In this document: positions 1-7,998 of the stretch, in pieces
Position numbering within the stretch: the stretch's first letter is position 1
How the letters are laid out: each line of letters begins with the position of its first letter
DNA from: an uncultured Bacteroides sp.
Lineage (GTDB): Bacteria > Bacteroidota > Bacteroidia > Bacteroidales > Bacteroidaceae
Direction of reading: 5' to 3'
Assembly: GCA_900546645.1 (NCBI GenBank)
Contig: URDR01000002.1
Coordinates: 17,981-81,980, forward strand
Length of the DNA: 64,000 nucleotides
Translations under genes and position numbers: made by a program
The notes under the pieces: generated by a model
Database searches by the model: none
Told to the model about the DNA's origin: nothing
What the model saw: only the letters and a program-made list of their open reading frames with translations

Positions 1-1
1 C

Positions 2-1111
2 AATTTGGATATGGCGAATAACCGCAGCGAGATGCAGCAGATGCTGGATAAGTTGCAGGCTATTTTAGGCGACTCGCTGGCGATGGTTAACTCGGTGAAC
101 ATTCAGGGATTAGCTTCGGTAGACGGATCGCATGCCTTTAATGAACGTCTGGCTAAACAGTGTGCTGAGTCGGCAAAGAACTGGATGCTTGGAAAGGTTG
201 ACTTGAGTAAAGTGCGTAGAAATCAGTTTACCGTAGGTTCGCGTCCGGAAGGATGGGAGCCGGTGATTCAGGCGATGACAGCCGACGGACGTGCTGACAG
301 TGCGCGTGTACGTGAAATCGTAGAGAAATATAAAGGTCAGAGCGATGATGTGGCAGAACGTTACATCCGCCGCTTGTCTTGCTGGGATGACATCAAAAAG
401 AATTATTTACAGAGTAACCGTAAGGTTGAATATGTATATACCTATTCGCTGAAGAGCTTTACCACCGATGCCGAACTGCTCGATATGTATGGCAAACGTC
501 CCGACGCTTTCAATGAAGATGAGTTGTTGCGCGTATCTACCTTGAAGCAGATGCCCACTGAAAAGCAGGAAGTGTACCGCACTTTGATGCACTACTTTCC
601 TCAGTCGCAGGTGGCAGCCAATAATCTGGCGGTCTTGCTGCTGAATGAAGGACGGTTGGATGAGGCTGAAGCGGTATTGGAAAGCTTAGACGATTATACA
701 CCGGAGGTTTTGAATACCCGTGCGGCTCTCTATGTCTATCGTTACGACTATGAGCATGCCATTGAGTTGCTTCGTTCACACATGGATATGCCTGAGGCAC
801 GCTATAATCTCGGATTGATTCATGCCCAACTGCGTAATTTGGGCGAGGCATATAATCTGATGCACGATTATTCCGATACCAATAGTGCCATTATTGCATT
901 GAGTGTGAACCGCAATGAGGAAGCCGATGACATGATGAACCGCTGCGAAGACGCCAGTCCGCTGGCTGAATATGTGCGTGCCCTGATAGCCGCACGCTTG
1001 AACCGGACAGACGATGCCGTGAAACATTTGCAGCGTGCATGTGCCGATGCCTCATTGAAAGAGCGGGCACGCACAGAAGTCGATTTCCGGAATTTAGTGT
1101 GGAATGAGTAA
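2..1111 (+). CDS. Fimbrial-locus outer-membrane/TPR protein, C-terminal part (5' end outside window)
   Basis: The reading frame is open to the window edge, so the true start lies upstream; the first in-frame start-like codon is only a TTG. The visible part has an OmpA-like stretch (residues about 20-100, with the segment VNIQGLASVDGSHAFNERLA resembling OmpA-family peptidoglycan-binding loops) and then helical TPR-like repeats (about 190-355, with phrases such as AANNLAVLLLNEGRLDEAEA). It lies 46 bases before a FimB/Mfa2-type anchor. Bacteroidales fimbrial loci often start with DUF3575 and DUF3868 proteins, and I infer this is the DUF3868-type member, probably an outer-membrane assembly factor. 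The family name is from memory of the architecture; the TPR and OmpA-like features are seen directly. Confidence 0.6.
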   Translation, partial: NLDMANNRSEMQQMLDKLQAILGDSLAMVNSVNIQGLASVDGSHAFNERLAKQCAESAKNWMLGKVDLSKVRRNQFTVGSRPEGWEPVIQAMTADGRADSARVREIVEKYKGQSDDVAERYIRRLSCWDDIKKNYLQSNRKVEYVYTYSLKSFTTDAELLDMYGKRPDAFNEDELLRVSTLKQMPTEKQEVYRTLMHYFPQSQVAANNLAVLLLNEGRLDEAEAVLESLDDYTPEVLNTRAALYVYRYDYEHAIELLRSHMDMPEARYNLGLIHAQLRNLGEAYNLMHDYSDTNSAIIALSVNRNEEADDMMNRCEDASPLAEYVRALIAARLNRTDDAVKHLQRACADASLKERARTEVDFRNLVWNE

Positions 1112-1157
1112 AGCAGGTAAAGGTAACTGAACCTGTGAAACATAAAGAATAAACCGA

Positions 1158-2096
1158 ATGAAAAAAGTAACAGTTTTTTTAATCTTCCTGACTGTTTGGT
1201 GTAGCGGATGCGTGCGCGATGATTTGGCGGATTGTCCCCCTTTGCAAATCATGGTAGAGGTTATAGACAAGAATTATGAGAATATAGCGGATGCTGAGGC
1301 TTTGGGGATGGATGTACGGAAAGCGGAAGATTTGCCATTTCGGAGCTATGTAAATTCGCTGTATTATGTGGTTACCGATATGGAAGGGAAGGTAGTGAAA
1401 GAGCAGGCCAATTTTCGTATTGAAAATGAAGATAAAGAGCAGCTTATTACACTGCCATCCGACCTGCCGTATGGTAAATATGCAGTTACCGTATGGGGAA
1501 ATTTGAGCACTACGCCCGTCTCTCCCGATGACTATCGTTCGCTTACGCTGGAAGGAACTGCTGCAGCTGCAGCCGATGTCTATTTGGCTACCGCTTCGCT
1601 GGACTATCAGTATGGCAATGAGCGTCATAAACTGGGATTGAAACGTACCAAAGGTAAACTGGTTATCAAAGGAGAAGGCTTTCCTTCGCATATTGACTAC
1701 GTGAAGCAAAAGGCGGTTGGTTTGTCGCAGCGCGTGAGCCGTGATTTCAGTTATACGGGAGTAGAAGATAAAACCTCTTCAGCAGCTTGGACTTCCTTTG
1801 AAAACCATCTTCTGCACACGGTCTATGCACCTACATCCGACGGACAGATCTCCAAGTTGAAGGCTGTATTTTATGATCAGGATGTACATCCGGGTGAGAT
1901 AGATGCACCACTGGACATGGATGCAATAGAAGAAGCAACTGATACCCGGATTCCGGCAAAAGCCGTAGAAGTAGGCTTTTCAAGGAATACCATTACTTTA
2001 TTAAAATATGCCTATGATCAGCTGGAGTCTTCAATGAAGATTTGGGTGTTTGTAAACGGACGCTGGGAAGTTGCTCATACAATGGAAATTGATTAA
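1158..2096 (+). CDS. FimB/Mfa2-family fimbrial anchor lipoprotein
   Basis: A 312-residue lipoprotein with a type II signal peptide ending at Cys18 (motif CSGC). The start of the mature protein, CVRDDLADCPP, is a hallmark of FimB/Mfa2 proteins that anchor and limit the length of type V pili in the outer membrane. Unlike the downstream subunits it has no Arg-Ala processing site near the N terminus, which fits an anchor that keeps its lipid. Its last 14 residues (VNGRWEVAHTMEID) match the last 14 of the next gene at 10 positions. It is in the same operon orientation as the major subunit, 44 bases upstream of it. Confidence 0.85.
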   Translation: MKKVTVFLIFLTVWCSGCVRDDLADCPPLQIMVEVIDKNYENIADAEALGMDVRKAEDLPFRSYVNSLYYVVTDMEGKVVKEQANFRIENEDKEQLITLPSDLPYGKYAVTVWGNLSTTPVSPDDYRSLTLEGTAAAAADVYLATASLDYQYGNERHKLGLKRTKGKLVIKGEGFPSHIDYVKQKAVGLSQRVSRDFSYTGVEDKTSSAAWTSFENHLLHTVYAPTSDGQISKLKAVFYDQDVHPGEIDAPLDMDAIEEATDTRIPAKAVEVGFSRNTITLLKYAYDQLESSMKIWVFVNGRWEVAHTMEID

Positions 2097-2140
2097 GAGA
2101 AAACAAAATATTTTAGTTATTAATTTAAACAGATTTAAAA

Positions 2141-3715
2141 ATGAGAAAAAAATTATTTTTAGTAAGTGGTTTATTGGCTGCTACTCTGTTTACGGCATGT
2201 AACAATGAAGAAATCACCATGCCGCAAGGTGATAATGAAGCAGGTCAGGTAGAAACTGAAGGTGGTCAAGAATTGGTTATTGCCTTAGCTGATGGTAGCT
2301 TGAACATGGGTCGCTCAAGTAATGCGTTTGCTCGCGCTGCAGTTGAACCGGGTACAATTGGTGATGCTGGGGCTATTAATGATTTTGGTCGTCCTTTGTT
2401 TAGCTCTATGGCTGCTCAGTACGTTCAGAATATCAAGATTTACTTTGTGAATAATAGTTCTGATCAAGGTAAAAAAGGTAAAATTGATCGTATCATGACG
2501 ATAGATGAAGCGCACTGGAAACAGTCTTTGACTTATGAAAATGGTCGTAAGTTGCTTCTCTCTTTGAAAAAGAAAGATATGTTGGAAGGCAATTATCTGG
2601 TATATGCTGTAGCTTATTCTAGTAAGCACGGATATCAAGAATTTGCTCCGAATGTGGAATCTGTAAAAGAAGGCGACACTTGGTCTCACTTCTCTGCTAC
2701 AGTTCTTGAAAACGTTAACCCTTCTGAAATTTTTGCAGGACAGACTGAGGTGGTTGCTACAAAAACTACCGATGAAGTGAGCTTAAAAGCTGTAGGTGGT
2801 AAGGGAGAAGCAATGGTTACTCTGTATCGTCAGGTAGCAGGTATCAGCGGTTACTTTACCAATATTCCTGTTAAGGTACTTGGAGAAACTCCGACTCACT
2901 TGCGTTTGGTAGCAAGCGGTAAAAATACAGTTGCTGTATTGACTTCATTGGACAAGAATGTTGGAGATGATACAGCTAAGAAAACAGTGAATCATGTAGT
3001 GAATGGTACAACTTCTGCTGCTACGACGGATGCTAACTATTTCATAACTAATACAGAAGGTTATGTGGTTTATGAAATCGAATTGAACAAATGGTTTGAC
3101 AATAACTTTGCCAAAGCTGATAAAGATAATGATGGTTTCGTAGGTTATAAAGACGTGGTAACTGGTGGTACTGAAGGTAAAGCTGTATGGACTAATCCGA
3201 ATGCAAAAGTAAACTATCATGTACAAGGCTTGGTGAAAGGTTCTGTATGGGGTGGTAAGTTTGTCATTCCATTTACACAGACTTCAGGCGTTCCTACTTT
3301 GCAGTTGCAGTTGGTTCAGAAAGTACAAAAAGATGGTAAAGAAGTTGTAAACTTACTGAAACACTGGAATATCAAGGTGGATAATATTTATACCGCTGCT
3401 TCTGCTGCTGTAGAAGTTCCTACTGGAGCAATTGCAACAGATGTTAAAGATGAAAGCAAGGAAGTTTATAACATCTATCGTAACCACATGTACAGCATCG
3501 GTACTAAGAAATTCGATAATGGAGATAAACCGACAGAACCGATTGATCCTGACAAACCAGTAGACCCAGACAAACCTGTAACCCCAATTGATCCTGATAA
3601 ACCGGATCCAGATCCGGAAGGAAACAACCAGCCGGGCGATTTGAGCAAGGGTCAAGACTTGACTATCCATGTCAACTCTAACTGGGAAGCCGTACACAAT
3701 ATGGAAATCGACTAA
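2141..3715 (+). CDS. Mfa1/FimA-class major fimbrillin (type V pilus subunit)
   Basis: A 524-residue precursor with lipobox FTAC (Cys20) and a likely trypsin-like or gingipain-like processing site at Arg65-Ala66 (NAFAR/AAVEP). Known Mfa1/FimA subunits are exported as lipoproteins, cut after Arg, and polymerised by strand exchange. Residues 327-338 (DKDNDGFVGYKD) fit an EF-hand-type calcium loop. A Pro-Asp-Lys-rich linker (about 466-497) precedes a terminal strand ending VNSNWEAVHNMEID. The gene is more AT-rich than its neighbours and has an AT-rich 44-base leader, so separate or stronger expression is possible. A large RNA structure follows the stop codon at once. Confidence 0.88.
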   Translation: MRKKLFLVSGLLAATLFTACNNEEITMPQGDNEAGQVETEGGQELVIALADGSLNMGRSSNAFARAAVEPGTIGDAGAINDFGRPLFSSMAAQYVQNIKIYFVNNSSDQGKKGKIDRIMTIDEAHWKQSLTYENGRKLLLSLKKKDMLEGNYLVYAVAYSSKHGYQEFAPNVESVKEGDTWSHFSATVLENVNPSEIFAGQTEVVATKTTDEVSLKAVGGKGEAMVTLYRQVAGISGYFTNIPVKVLGETPTHLRLVASGKNTVAVLTSLDKNVGDDTAKKTVNHVVNGTTSAATTDANYFITNTEGYVVYEIELNKWFDNNFAKADKDNDGFVGYKDVVTGGTEGKAVWTNPNAKVNYHVQGLVKGSVWGGKFVIPFTQTSGVPTLQLQLVQKVQKDGKEVVNLLKHWNIKVDNIYTAASAAVEVPTGAIATDVKDESKEVYNIYRNHMYSIGTKKFDNGDKPTEPIDPDKPVDPDKPVTPIDPDKPDPDPEGNNQPGDLSKGQDLTIHVNSNWEAVHNMEID

Positions 3716-3853
3716 TCTTCCGAAAGGTGCAGCAGAGGCGATGAGAAATCGCATCGTCTCTGTGTCGGCATCGGAAGACAAAAGTAACTATAGCCTCGGC
3801 GAGGTTGAATGTTCCTCTCCGGGGCACGAGAGAAGGAGAAACAACTCTCCTTC
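3716..3853 (+). terminator. Structured 3' region after the major fimbrillin gene
   Basis: Directly after the stop codon, TCTTCCGA (3716-3723) pairs with TCGGAAGA (3771-3778). Inside it, CAGAGGCGATG (3733-3743) pairs with CATCGTCTCTG (3752-3762) apart from one mismatch. A second hairpin follows: GAAGGAGA (3832-3839) with TCTCCTTC (3846-3853). No clear U-run follows either stem, so this may be a partial terminator or an mRNA 3'-end stabiliser and not a full stop. That would leave the downstream genes transcribed at a lower level. Confidence 0.6.
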
Positions 3854-3886
3854 ACCCTCCTGAAAAAAGACTTTGTCAAGTAGATT

Positions 3887-3953
3887 GAAACGCTTAGCGT
3901 TTCATCTGAAAGACCTAGGCGTTTCGGGTAAAATGAATAAGCGTTTTTCTGTA
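3887..3953 (+). repeat. Degenerate 21-24 base intergenic repeat, three units
   Basis: Three consecutive units begin at 3887, 3908 and 3930. Each has a GAAA-like start followed by a variant of CTTAGGCGTTTC; the first contains the palindrome GAAACGCTTAGCGTTTC. Related clusters lie at 31361-31455 and 47245-47335. The sequence fills the gap between the fimbrillin structure and the next gene. Confidence 0.55.
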
Positions 3954-4018
3954 ACTTTAAGTGAATGACTGAAAGCGCAAATAGCTGATAGTATGATAAA
4001 TACAAAAATAAATGAATC

Positions 4019-7000
4019 ATGAAGAAAAGAGCTTGGATGGTATCGCTGTTAGGATGCATCGCACTGCTGATGGCATGTACCGATGAATATGTGGATACAT
4101 ATATGTCTGAAGTTCCCGAAGTCCAGACGCAAAGCCGTTTGGCTAAAACAAACTGTATGGAGCAAAATACGAAAGGAGAATGGGTTACTTCGCAACGAGT
4201 TCCTTTGGTGGGCGACGGACGCATGGTGAATGCCATTACCGAAGCTTTCGTATCGGTGGGAGGTGATACGGGGGGAAGTCTCATTGATAATATTTTAGAT
4301 ACTGACCTGAGCAATGCTGCTTCCATCAATGCCTCTGCGGTGGGAGCCAACTTAATCATGAATACCTTGGTTTCGGTGAAAGATGTATTCCACACCTATG
4401 CAGCTGGTCAATCTGCAGGCTTTGTGATTCGTTCGTCTAATCCCGGACTGCTCGATGTAAAGGCACTGAATGGCTTCTGGATTGCCCTCTACCGTGATGG
4501 AGAGCAAGTACAACTGAAAGGGGCTAACAGTGGTGATGGTGGATCTTTATTGGGATTGCACTTACTGGCTCCTTCGAACAGAGACGGACAGATGGCGATT
4601 GCGGTGAATGCGGAAGAACCGTTCGATGAAATCCGCCTCGGTGTCTATGGAGTGCAGGCGAATGTATTGGAAGCCGTGCAGGTGATGTATGCCTATGTGG
4701 GTGATAACCCGATGATTCCGCTTGAAAAAGGGCATGCTCCGGCTCCTTTTAATCCATCTATCTACGACCCAGGTTTTGCTGGAACATGGACATATAACAT
4801 GGTTCATGAGGAGCGTTTGGTAGATGGTGACTTGACTAATACAGCTATGAAGGCTACTTCGGTTTTAGTGGATATAGGCGGTGCCATTACAGTTAATACC
4901 GGAGGCGCATTGCTGGAACCGGGTATGGAAGTGGGTTACCAGATGGGCGGTTTCGACCCGTTGAAAGTTTCATTGGGAAATACCGAGTTGAGTGTCTATG
5001 CTCAGAATGACAAGCACAAGGTGGCTACCCTGCGTGAAGGAGGATTGCTGGGACTAGCTCTGTTGGGCGATGAACGCTCTACCTGTTCATTGGTGATTCC
5101 CGAAGATGCAAAAGAAAACGGGCAGTATATCTACATGCGTTTCCCCGGTGGATTGGCTCTGTTCGATGTGGTGAAATTGTATCATGCTTATATACGCAAG
5201 CCGGTGGAAATCGACTTGACCAGCTATTTCTCGGTAGGAAATGATTCCATCAATAATAATTTTTATCAGTTTGCCACACCCGATCCGGCAGTGGGAACGG
5301 TGAAGTATACTTTGATTCATGTTCCTGACGGAGCAATCCCAACTTGGTCGAAGATTACACCCAACCGCCTGCATGGAATGAAGGTGGCTGGCGAATATAA
5401 GGTATTAATGACCTTTAAACATAACGATGGTAGAACCTATCAGCAGGAAATAACGATAAAACGAGGAACTATCCCGTCTGTAGATGCAGCTTGTGATCAG
5501 CTCTTTTATATGGGAGATGAATACGGAAGCCAGTTGGGTGCAGGTGGTGCCGGAGGTTGTGTGATTTGTATCGGTGGAAATCATGTAAAGAATCAAGGAG
5601 CTTTGCTTGATGCTAATAAGTCTACTTATACATCGGTCATCAATCCGGTGCAGTTGATAGGAAGTCACGCTTTGGCCCATGTGGTGTTTGCAAAGAAAGA
5701 TTTCCACACATCAGTTCCTACACGCATCGGCTTTGCCATGCAGACCAGGCACGAATTTTTGAACTTGGATGTAGTGAAACTATTCTCCATTACTTGTAGG
5801 AATAAGGAAGGAAAAAAAGTGGCGCATGGTGGAGGCGTAGCTGAGGGAAATAATGGAATCTCAGTGGGATTGCTAGGTGGTTCCGGAGGAAAGGTACGTT
5901 TTTCTATCGAGGTGCCTGCCGATAGCGCTATTCATTCTGTGGAACTACGTGGAAGTAGCGTATTGAGTGCCGATTTAAGTTCGCTGAATATTTATTATAT
6001 GTTCCATGAACCGGTATCAGGAAATTGCGGCTCGGCTTCTTCTCGATTGGGCGTGGGAGATGCCTGTATGGAAATGATGACTCCGGCTTCGTATGGTACG
6101 AAGATTAAATATGATGCAATGGGTGAAAGCCTCGTGGGATTGGCTGGTGGAGTGAAAGATTTGGATCAATTCATTGATTCTAATAAGGAAAGCAATACAT
6201 CCATGAACAATATAGTAGGTCTTCTCCAAAATCCAAAAGTTGCGGTTAAATTTAAGGAAATGCCCCCTTTTCAAACCGTCGGAATCTTGGTGGGTGGTGA
6301 TAATCATTTGCTTGATGCGAATTTGTTGACTTCAGGAATTGCAGTTTCTGCATGGCATAAAGGGAAGATGATTCACAGACAGGTTGCTGATGGTAAAATT
6401 GGAGGAGTGTTAGGCTTGCAGTTAATGGGGTATGGAGGTGATACGTTTATTGAAATTACTCCAGAAGTTGCCTTCGATGAACTTCGAGTTGAATTTCCTA
6501 TGGGTTTGCTATCGGGCTCTAAGTCGTTCAAACTCTTCGGTCTCTTTACCCGTCGCGATGATAACGGAAACGGAACTCCCGATTGCTCGGAGGAAGAAGA
6601 CGTTCAGAACTTGGGCTTGAATTTCAAATCGATGGATACCCATGTCTGCGTGAATCGCAACGGGGGGATGGCTGCCGTGAAAGCGGTTATTACCGGAGGA
6701 AAAGGAAATGAAAAGGTGACTTTGACTTTCCAAGATTATGCGGACCGCACGAAAGAAAAACAAGTAGAAGCTACCTTGCAGGGAGTTGAGGCTGTGGTTC
6801 AACTTCCTTGTGGTGACTGGTTCTTGGTTAAAGGTACTTACTTGGATGAACAAGGAACCTCACAGAATATACAGGGAATAGAAGGAAGCCTCTTACGCCG
6901 TGTGATGGTGCATCCGCGCCAAACCACATGGACGGCTAAGAATGCCGACGATGCAACCGACTGGCTGCGTTGGGACAACTGGAGCGAAGGTATTCCTTGG

Positions 7001-7960
7001 AGCTGTACCGATGTGCTGATTCCGGGTGATATGAAAAACTATCCGGTACTGAAGGCAGAAGCTGCTGCAGAAAAAGACTTCTGGACAGCCGACTGCAGCC
7101 GATGCAACTTCATTCAGTTTGCTCCGGGAGCTGAGGTGAAAAATACGCATTACTTGAGTTATGAACAGGCTTGGGTGGATATTACCTTGACTGCAGGCGA
7201 ATATAACATGTTTGCAGCTCCGCTGAAGGAAATGTACACGGGCGATATGTTCGCTTCGGATGCAGTTACATATACTGATTATGCGAACTGTTGGTCGATG
7301 TTTGATTTCAAGACCGACAAGGTGGACCGCTTTGCTCCGAAAGTCTATCAGCGTGTATGGAACCGCAGTGTGCAAAATGCGGCTGCCGACGACGGTGGCT
7401 TTGTGGCTGTTAATCCGGATGAGAACCATTGGACGGCTCCGTTCAACTTGGTGGCACAGAGCTACGATGCGGGTCAGGGTGTGCTGGTTCGTCCCGGAAC
7501 TGAAGGAGAGGGTAACGCTCGCTCTACCTTCCGCTTCCCGAAACAGCATAAGTACTATAAGTATTATGACTTGCTGACAGAGAAGGAACTCAACCGCGAA
7601 GAGGCCATCTTGCGTAACTCCGTCGATGTGGGTCGCTTTATCTACGAAGATGCCAGCGGAAATGTGAAATTCCCGTATCATGTGAAACTCGAAAACGAGC
7701 GTCCGGGCGATATGTATCTGGCAGGAAATCCGTTTATGTGGAGCCTCAGTGCCAAGGCTTTCTTTGAAGCTAATCCGGCTGTGGGCAAAATTCGCTTCCT
7801 CACCAAAAATGGTGCAGGTTACGGATATACCACTTGGACTCGCGAATCGGTAACTGCCGACCAATGGATCAAGCCCGCGCAAGCCTTCTTAGTTCAGGTG
7901 GCTCCGGCTTATCGCGATATGTACCGCTATAAACTGACCGTCCACTTTGTGGGAGAGTAA
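4019..7960 (+). CDS. Giant fimbrial-locus lipoprotein with four related domains
   Basis: A 1313-residue protein with lipobox LMAC (Cys20) and a possible processing site at Arg40-Leu41 (QTQSR/LAKT). I see four related segments of about 120-150 residues (roughly 90-240, 260-400, 500-670 and 700-850). Each opens with an alpha/beta stretch containing an Asn- or Thr-rich phrase, then a GxxGxxLLD/LNLDVVK-like core, then a Gly-rich GGLLGL(A/H/Q)LL turn, and ends in a LxVYG or KLxxxF/Y strand. The fourth ends at a calcium-loop-like motif (DDNGNGTPDCSE, 847-858). The C-terminal third (about 950-1313) is Trp/Tyr-rich and not repeated. From its position after the major subunit it may be a pilus-associated adhesin. 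I do not recognise a named family. Confidence 0.75.
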   Translation: MKKRAWMVSLLGCIALLMACTDEYVDTYMSEVPEVQTQSRLAKTNCMEQNTKGEWVTSQRVPLVGDGRMVNAITEAFVSVGGDTGGSLIDNILDTDLSNAASINASAVGANLIMNTLVSVKDVFHTYAAGQSAGFVIRSSNPGLLDVKALNGFWIALYRDGEQVQLKGANSGDGGSLLGLHLLAPSNRDGQMAIAVNAEEPFDEIRLGVYGVQANVLEAVQVMYAYVGDNPMIPLEKGHAPAPFNPSIYDPGFAGTWTYNMVHEERLVDGDLTNTAMKATSVLVDIGGAITVNTGGALLEPGMEVGYQMGGFDPLKVSLGNTELSVYAQNDKHKVATLREGGLLGLALLGDERSTCSLVIPEDAKENGQYIYMRFPGGLALFDVVKLYHAYIRKPVEIDLTSYFSVGNDSINNNFYQFATPDPAVGTVKYTLIHVPDGAIPTWSKITPNRLHGMKVAGEYKVLMTFKHNDGRTYQQEITIKRGTIPSVDAACDQLFYMGDEYGSQLGAGGAGGCVICIGGNHVKNQGALLDANKSTYTSVINPVQLIGSHALAHVVFAKKDFHTSVPTRIGFAMQTRHEFLNLDVVKLFSITCRNKEGKKVAHGGGVAEGNNGISVGLLGGSGGKVRFSIEVPADSAIHSVELRGSSVLSADLSSLNIYYMFHEPVSGNCGSASSRLGVGDACMEMMTPASYGTKIKYDAMGESLVGLAGGVKDLDQFIDSNKESNTSMNNIVGLLQNPKVAVKFKEMPPFQTVGILVGGDNHLLDANLLTSGIAVSAWHKGKMIHRQVADGKIGGVLGLQLMGYGGDTFIEITPEVAFDELRVEFPMGLLSGSKSFKLFGLFTRRDDNGNGTPDCSEEEDVQNLGLNFKSMDTHVCVNRNGGMAAVKAVITGGKGNEKVTLTFQDYADRTKEKQVEATLQGVEAVVQLPCGDWFLVKGTYLDEQGTSQNIQGIEGSLLRRVMVHPRQTTWTAKNADDATDWLRWDNWSEGIPWSCTDVLIPGDMKNYPVLKAEAAAEKDFWTADCSRCNFIQFAPGAEVKNTHYLSYEQAWVDITLTAGEYNMFAAPLKEMYTGDMFASDAVTYTDYANCWSMFDFKTDKVDRFAPKVYQRVWNRSVQNAAADDGGFVAVNPDENHWTAPFNLVAQSYDAGQGVLVRPGTEGEGNARSTFRFPKQHKYYKYYDLLTEKELNREEAILRNSVDVGRFIYEDASGNVKFPYHVKLENERPGDMYLAGNPFMWSLSAKAFFEANPAVGKIRFLTKNGAGYGYTTWTRESVTADQWIKPAQAFLVQVAPAYRDMYRYKLTVHFVGE

Positions 7961-7998
7961 ACGAAACAGATAGTTCAACGAAATAAAAGAAAACAAGA

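Noticed and set aside
6893..7882. A 329-codon minus-strand frame in the 1313-residue lipoprotein gene.
   Set aside because: It is an antisense shadow with no recognisable motif; the plus-strand frame is the real gene.
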